64,000 bases of DNA from the NCBI RefSeq assembly GCF_002261185.1, contig NZ_NEVQ01000016.1:1-64000 (forward strand), written 5' to 3'. Position 1 is the stretch's first letter. The number at the start of each line of letters is the position of its first letter. The notes below the pieces were generated by a model that saw nothing but the letters and a program-made list of their open reading frames with translations, did not search any database and was not told the DNA's origin. A program made the position numbers and the translations under genes. The DNA is from Bordetella genomosp. 4 (GTDB lineage Bacteria > Pseudomonadota > Gammaproteobacteria > Burkholderiales > Burkholderiaceae_B). Positions 60,877-64,000 of the stretch are shown piece after piece.

Positions 60877-61890
60877 ATGACGTCATCGACCCCACCATCG
60901 GCGACTCGCCGACGACTATTGCTCGGCACCGGCGCGCTTGCCCTGACCTCTGTGCTGGACATCCGGAAAACCGCGCTGGCACAAACCGCTAGCGACGCCT
61001 ATCCCGTCCGCCCCATCACTTTCATCGTGCCGTGGCCGGCAGGCAGTGTCTCTGACAACACCATGCGGGTCCTCGCCAAAGCCGCCGGCGATGCGCTGGG
61101 CCAGCCGCTCGTCGTGGAGAACCGCCCCGGCGCGTCCGGCATGCTGGGCCTGAAGCAAATGATCTCCGCGCCGCCCGATGGCTACACGATTGGACAGGTC
61201 CCGCTCTCAGTCACCCGTTTTTCGCAATTGGGCACCATCAAAATCGACGCCTTAAAGGACATCGACTACATCGCACGTGCTGCAGGGCTGGCCTTTGGCA
61301 TCGTCGTGCGCAGCGATTCGCCTTATAGGGATTTGAAATCGCTCATGGAGTATGCCCGGGCGAATCCCGGCAAACTGACCTATGGATCCCCGGGCGTGGG
61401 CAACCAGACCCACATCGGCATGGAAGTCTTGCTGCAAGACGAAAAAATCGACATGGTCCATGTGCCCTACAAAGGGGGTAACGAAGCCATACAGGCGCTT
61501 ATGGGCGGGCATGTCGATCTGGTGGCGGACTCCAGCACCTGGGCGCCTCTCGTGCTCGACGGCCGTCTGCGGCTGCTGTCCACCTGGGGAGAAACGCGGC
61601 TCAAGCGATTCCCCGATACACCTACTCTACAGGAACTGGGATACAAGCTCGTCATGAGCGCGCCCGGCGGTGTCGGCGCACCTGCAGGCCTGCCGTCCGT
61701 CATCCAGGAACGCCTGCGCACGGCGTTCCGCACCGCGACACTGAGCCCTCAGTTTCAGGCAGCCCTGGATCAATATGACATGACGGTCATGTATCAAGAC
61801 GCGCCCGAATACCGTGCGTACATTGAAGACTCCTATCGCAACGAAACCAACGTGATTGCACAGCTGAATCTGCGGGAAATCCTGAAGTGA
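60877..61890 (+). CDS. Bug-family periplasmic solute-binding protein, Tat-type signal
   Basis: A 337-residue TTT binding protein. The signal peptide has a twin-arginine region (SATRRRLLLGTGALALTSVL) and ends near ALAQTASDAY. Family signatures: RPITFIVPWPAGSVSDNTMR, VVENRPGASGMLG and TYGSPGVGNQTHIGMEVLLQ. It ends by overlapping the ATG of the GlcD-like gene (TGATG), so the two are translationally coupled. Together with the aldolase it points to uptake of a hydroxy acid. No TctA/TctB membrane genes are seen. Confidence 0.92.
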   Translation: MTSSTPPSATRRRLLLGTGALALTSVLDIRKTALAQTASDAYPVRPITFIVPWPAGSVSDNTMRVLAKAAGDALGQPLVVENRPGASGMLGLKQMISAPPDGYTIGQVPLSVTRFSQLGTIKIDALKDIDYIARAAGLAFGIVVRSDSPYRDLKSLMEYARANPGKLTYGSPGVGNQTHIGMEVLLQDEKIDMVHVPYKGGNEAIQALMGGHVDLVADSSTWAPLVLDGRLRLLSTWGETRLKRFPDTPTLQELGYKLVMSAPGGVGAPAGLPSVIQERLRTAFRTATLSPQFQAALDQYDMTVMYQDAPEYRAYIEDSYRNETNVIAQLNLREILK

Positions 61891-63329
61891 TGCCAGACAC
61901 CGCCATGCTGCTCAATGAACTGCGCGGAATCGTCGGCACGGATCATGTCCTCACAGACGCTGCCGACATCCACCCCTATACCGAGGATTGGCGCGGGCGT
62001 TATCGTGGACAGGTCCATGGTGTCGCTTTTCCCGCCAACACCGAACAGACCAGCGCGCTGGTCAGCGCTTGCGTGCGCGCCAGCGTTCCCGTCTTGCCTC
62101 AGGGAGGACACACAGGCCTCGTCGGAGGCGGCACTCCGGTCGGAACATCGTTCGCTGACGGCACCGCGCCTGTCATTATCAATCTGCGGCGCATGAATCG
62201 CATACGCGATGTCGATAGCGTCGGCAACACCCTCATCGCCGAAGCCGGCTGCATTTTGCAAACAATACAAGAGGCCGCCGCACAGCACGATCGCCTCTAT
62301 GGCGTGACCTTTGGTGCGCAGGGATCATGCCAGATCGGCGGCAACGTCTCGACCAATGCGGGCGGTACCGGCGTGTTGAAATACGGTTCCACCAGGGATC
62401 AGGTGCTCGGCCTGGAGGTAGTGTTGCCAGACGGCCGTGTCTGGAACGGCTTGCGCACTTTGCGCAAAGACAACACAGGCTATGCCTTACGCCATCTGTT
62501 CGTGGGCGCCGAGGGAACGTTGGGTATCGTGACGGCCGTCGCCCTGCGCCTGCATCCCAAGCCCGCGGTCATGGCTGCGGCGTGGCTGACCATGGACAGC
62601 GTCGACCACGCACAACAATGCCTGGCTGCGTTGCAATCCATCGCAGGCGACCGTATAGCGGCGTTTGAATTGCTTAATCAGGAACAGCTGCGCACCGTAC
62701 TCGCGCATTTTCCCGAGGCTCGCCTGCCCACGGATCCGGAGGCGCCCTATGCCGTGTTGCTGGAACTGAGCGACACCTATGCCCAGGCGAATCTGGACGG
62801 CATGCTGGAAGACGTTCTGCCGCAACTAAGCGAAAAGGGCTGGCTGAGAGATGCCGCCATTGCCGGTTCGCTCGCGCAACGCCACGCGTTCTGGCACCTG
62901 CGCCACGGCATTTCAGAGGCCAATCGAAAAGCCGGCATGGGGCTATCCACCGATGTTGCAGTCCCTGTCAGAGACCTGGCCGCATTCATCGAAACCGCTT
63001 CGCGTGCCGTCACAGCGCGCTACCCGCAGGCCACCATCGTATTGGTATCTCATATGGGCGATGGGAATGTACATTTCATTCCTCGCTTCAGTTTCGACGA
63101 CTGGAACGCGCTGCCCCATCAAGCAGAAACCGCCGATGCCGTACGCGCCCTGGTGCACGATGCCGCCAGTCAGTTCAACGGGACATTCAGCGCCGAACAT
63201 GGTGTGGGGTCCGTTCTGATCGACGAGCTTGAACGACTGCGCCCGCCACTGGAACTCGAACTCATGCAACGCCTGCGCAATGCCTGGGATCCGGCACGCT
63301 TATTCAATCCAGGCAAAGTCCTGCGCTAA
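61890..63329 (+). CDS. FAD-linked D-2-hydroxy-acid oxidase/dehydrogenase (GlcD type)
   Basis: A 479-residue flavoprotein of the GlcD/D-lactate/D-2-hydroxyglutarate dehydrogenase family. The FAD-binding domain carries PQGGHTGLVGGGTPVG (about residues 70-85) and AQGSCQIGGNVSTNAGGTGV, and the FAD-oxidase C domain has HMGDGNVHFIPRFSFD and FSAEHGVGSVLIDELERLRP with the metal-binding His residues. Start ATG at 61890 shares one base with the previous stop. It oxidises a D-2-hydroxy acid to a 2-oxo acid that the aldolase could then cleave, which fits its place between aldolase and Bug genes. Confidence 0.92.
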   Translation: MPDTAMLLNELRGIVGTDHVLTDAADIHPYTEDWRGRYRGQVHGVAFPANTEQTSALVSACVRASVPVLPQGGHTGLVGGGTPVGTSFADGTAPVIINLRRMNRIRDVDSVGNTLIAEAGCILQTIQEAAAQHDRLYGVTFGAQGSCQIGGNVSTNAGGTGVLKYGSTRDQVLGLEVVLPDGRVWNGLRTLRKDNTGYALRHLFVGAEGTLGIVTAVALRLHPKPAVMAAAWLTMDSVDHAQQCLAALQSIAGDRIAAFELLNQEQLRTVLAHFPEARLPTDPEAPYAVLLELSDTYAQANLDGMLEDVLPQLSEKGWLRDAAIAGSLAQRHAFWHLRHGISEANRKAGMGLSTDVAVPVRDLAAFIETASRAVTARYPQATIVLVSHMGDGNVHFIPRFSFDDWNALPHQAETADAVRALVHDAASQFNGTFSAEHGVGSVLIDELERLRPPLELELMQRLRNAWDPARLFNPGKVLR

Positions 63330-63355
63330 CGATTATCTGATATTCAGGAGACACC

Positions 63356-64000
63356 ATGACCATTTCATTCGCGGGCTGCACCCGCGGCGTACGCCGCCTG
63401 GTACAAGTTTCCGGGTTGGCGGCCCTACTGCTGAGCCCCTTTTCCATACCGGCCACCCAGGCAGCGTACCCAGACAAGCCCATCCGCATGATCGTTCCGC
63501 AACCACCGGGCGGATTCAACGATACCGTGGGCCGTTTGCTCGCCAAGAGAATGTCGGACGCCATGGGACAGCCTGTCTTGGTTGAAAACCAACCCGGCGC
63601 AGGATCGCAACTGGGCACCACCAATGCCGCACGATCGCCTGCGGACGGCTACACCATTCTGGTTGTCTCCTTTGCCTATGGCACCAACCCGGCACTGCGC
63701 AGCAATCTGCCTTACGATACCGCCCGTGATTTCACACCGTTGATTTTCCTGGGCCAGACGCCGAACCTGCTCGTGGTCAGCAGCGCATCGCCGTACAAAT
63801 CGCTGGCAGAGGTGCTGGACTATGTGCGCAAACATCCAGGCAAACTCAGCTACGCCTCGTCCGGCGTCGGCTCGTCACCTCACCTATCGATGGAAATGCT
63901 GAAATCCATGGCGAAAGTAGACCTCGTGCATATCCCCTATAAAGGCGGTGCTCCGATGGCCACCGACCTGTTGGGCGGCCAAGTCGACATCATGTTCGAT
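63356..64000 (+). CDS. Bug-family periplasmic solute-binding protein, cut by the window end
   Basis: First 215 codons of a TTT binding protein; the 3' end lies outside the window. The signal peptide contains RRLVQVSGLAALLLSPFSIP and ends near ATQAAYPDKP. Family signatures visible: PIRMIVPQPPGGFNDTVGRL, VENQPGAGSQLGTTNAARSP and SYASSGVGSSPHLSMEMLK. CAGGAG precedes the ATG. It is the fourth gene of the aldolase operon, 26 bases after the flavoprotein, so that operon has two binding proteins. Confidence 0.9.
   Translation, partial: MTISFAGCTRGVRRLVQVSGLAALLLSPFSIPATQAAYPDKPIRMIVPQPPGGFNDTVGRLLAKRMSDAMGQPVLVENQPGAGSQLGTTNAARSPADGYTILVVSFAYGTNPALRSNLPYDTARDFTPLIFLGQTPNLLVVSSASPYKSLAEVLDYVRKHPGKLSYASSGVGSSPHLSMEMLKSMAKVDLVHIPYKGGAPMATDLLGGQVDIMFD

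Noticed and set aside
1-64000. tRNA genes, CRISPR arrays, insertion sequences and prophage genes
   Set aside because: I looked for T-loop motifs, regularly spaced repeats, transposase motifs and terminal repeats by eye and saw none; a short tRNA could still be missed.

Overview
The window looks like chromosomal DNA of a Gram-negative betaproteobacterium of the Alcaligenaceae type (Bordetella, Achromobacter and relatives). Coding is dense and the base composition is GC-rich, roughly 60% by eye. It carries six separate periplasmic Bug-family solute-binding proteins and many LysR, GntR and IclR regulators next to CoA-dependent catabolic genes. The family-level call is an inference. I saw no tRNA, rRNA, CRISPR array, insertion sequence or phage gene, and no gene-free gap longer than 300 bases; the largest are 1-263, 2804-3095, 51441-51718 and 30657-30909.

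Layout. 1-8900 is mostly core functions: a hypoxanthine-DNA glycosylase, GTP-dependent PEP carboxykinase with an intrinsic terminator in its own leader, a thioredoxin-fold protein, an acetyltransferase divergent from a MocR regulator, glutathione reductase and DAHP synthase. 8988-12938 is an IclR regulator divergent from an enoyl-CoA hydratase and an ADP-forming acyl-CoA synthetase; matching operator-like palindromes sit in the divergent gap and after the last gene. 13073-22177 is mixed: an I78-type inhibitor lipoprotein, a possible three-way-junction RNA, AlkB, an orphan ParB-like protein, a SulP transporter, an ECF42-type sigma system whose sigma gene has a single-base frameshift, SlyX and a LysR regulator. 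22356-32931 holds two acyl-CoA catabolic clusters (two acyl-CoA dehydrogenases with a CaiB transferase and a Bug protein; then a HAD dehalogenase homologue, a second CaiB transferase, a thioesterase and a Bug protein), each divergent from a LysR gene, plus a third Bug protein. 33128-40010 holds a large lipoprotein behind a Pho-box-like promoter, an efflux pump, a glutathione transferase and an Old Yellow Enzyme with its LysR regulator.

40016-40862 is a compact toxin-antitoxin-like pair: a HicA-like protein with a cysteine cluster and a long HTH protein, behind a perfect 16-base palindrome. 42402-45886 looks like a mevalonate utilisation locus: a MocR regulator divergent from class II HMG-CoA reductase, followed by a two-gene transporter resembling the membrane part of a tripartite tricarboxylate transporter. 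46001-51440 is a convergent four-gene operon (DXR-like or homoserine-dehydrogenase-like oxidoreductase with SAF domain, TctC, TctB, TctA) divergent from a GntR regulator, with a perfect operator palindrome between them. 51719-58233 holds two TonB-dependent receptors, the second driven by a FecI/FecR pair behind a Fur-box-like site. 58263-64000 is a GarL/GarR-like hydroxy-acid cluster with a GntR regulator, two Bug proteins and a GlcD-like flavoprotein; the last Bug gene runs off the window.

The recurring design is one local regulator, one small CoA or hydroxy-acid pathway, and one or two Bug binding proteins. Only one of the six Bug genes has TctA/TctB membrane partners beside it.
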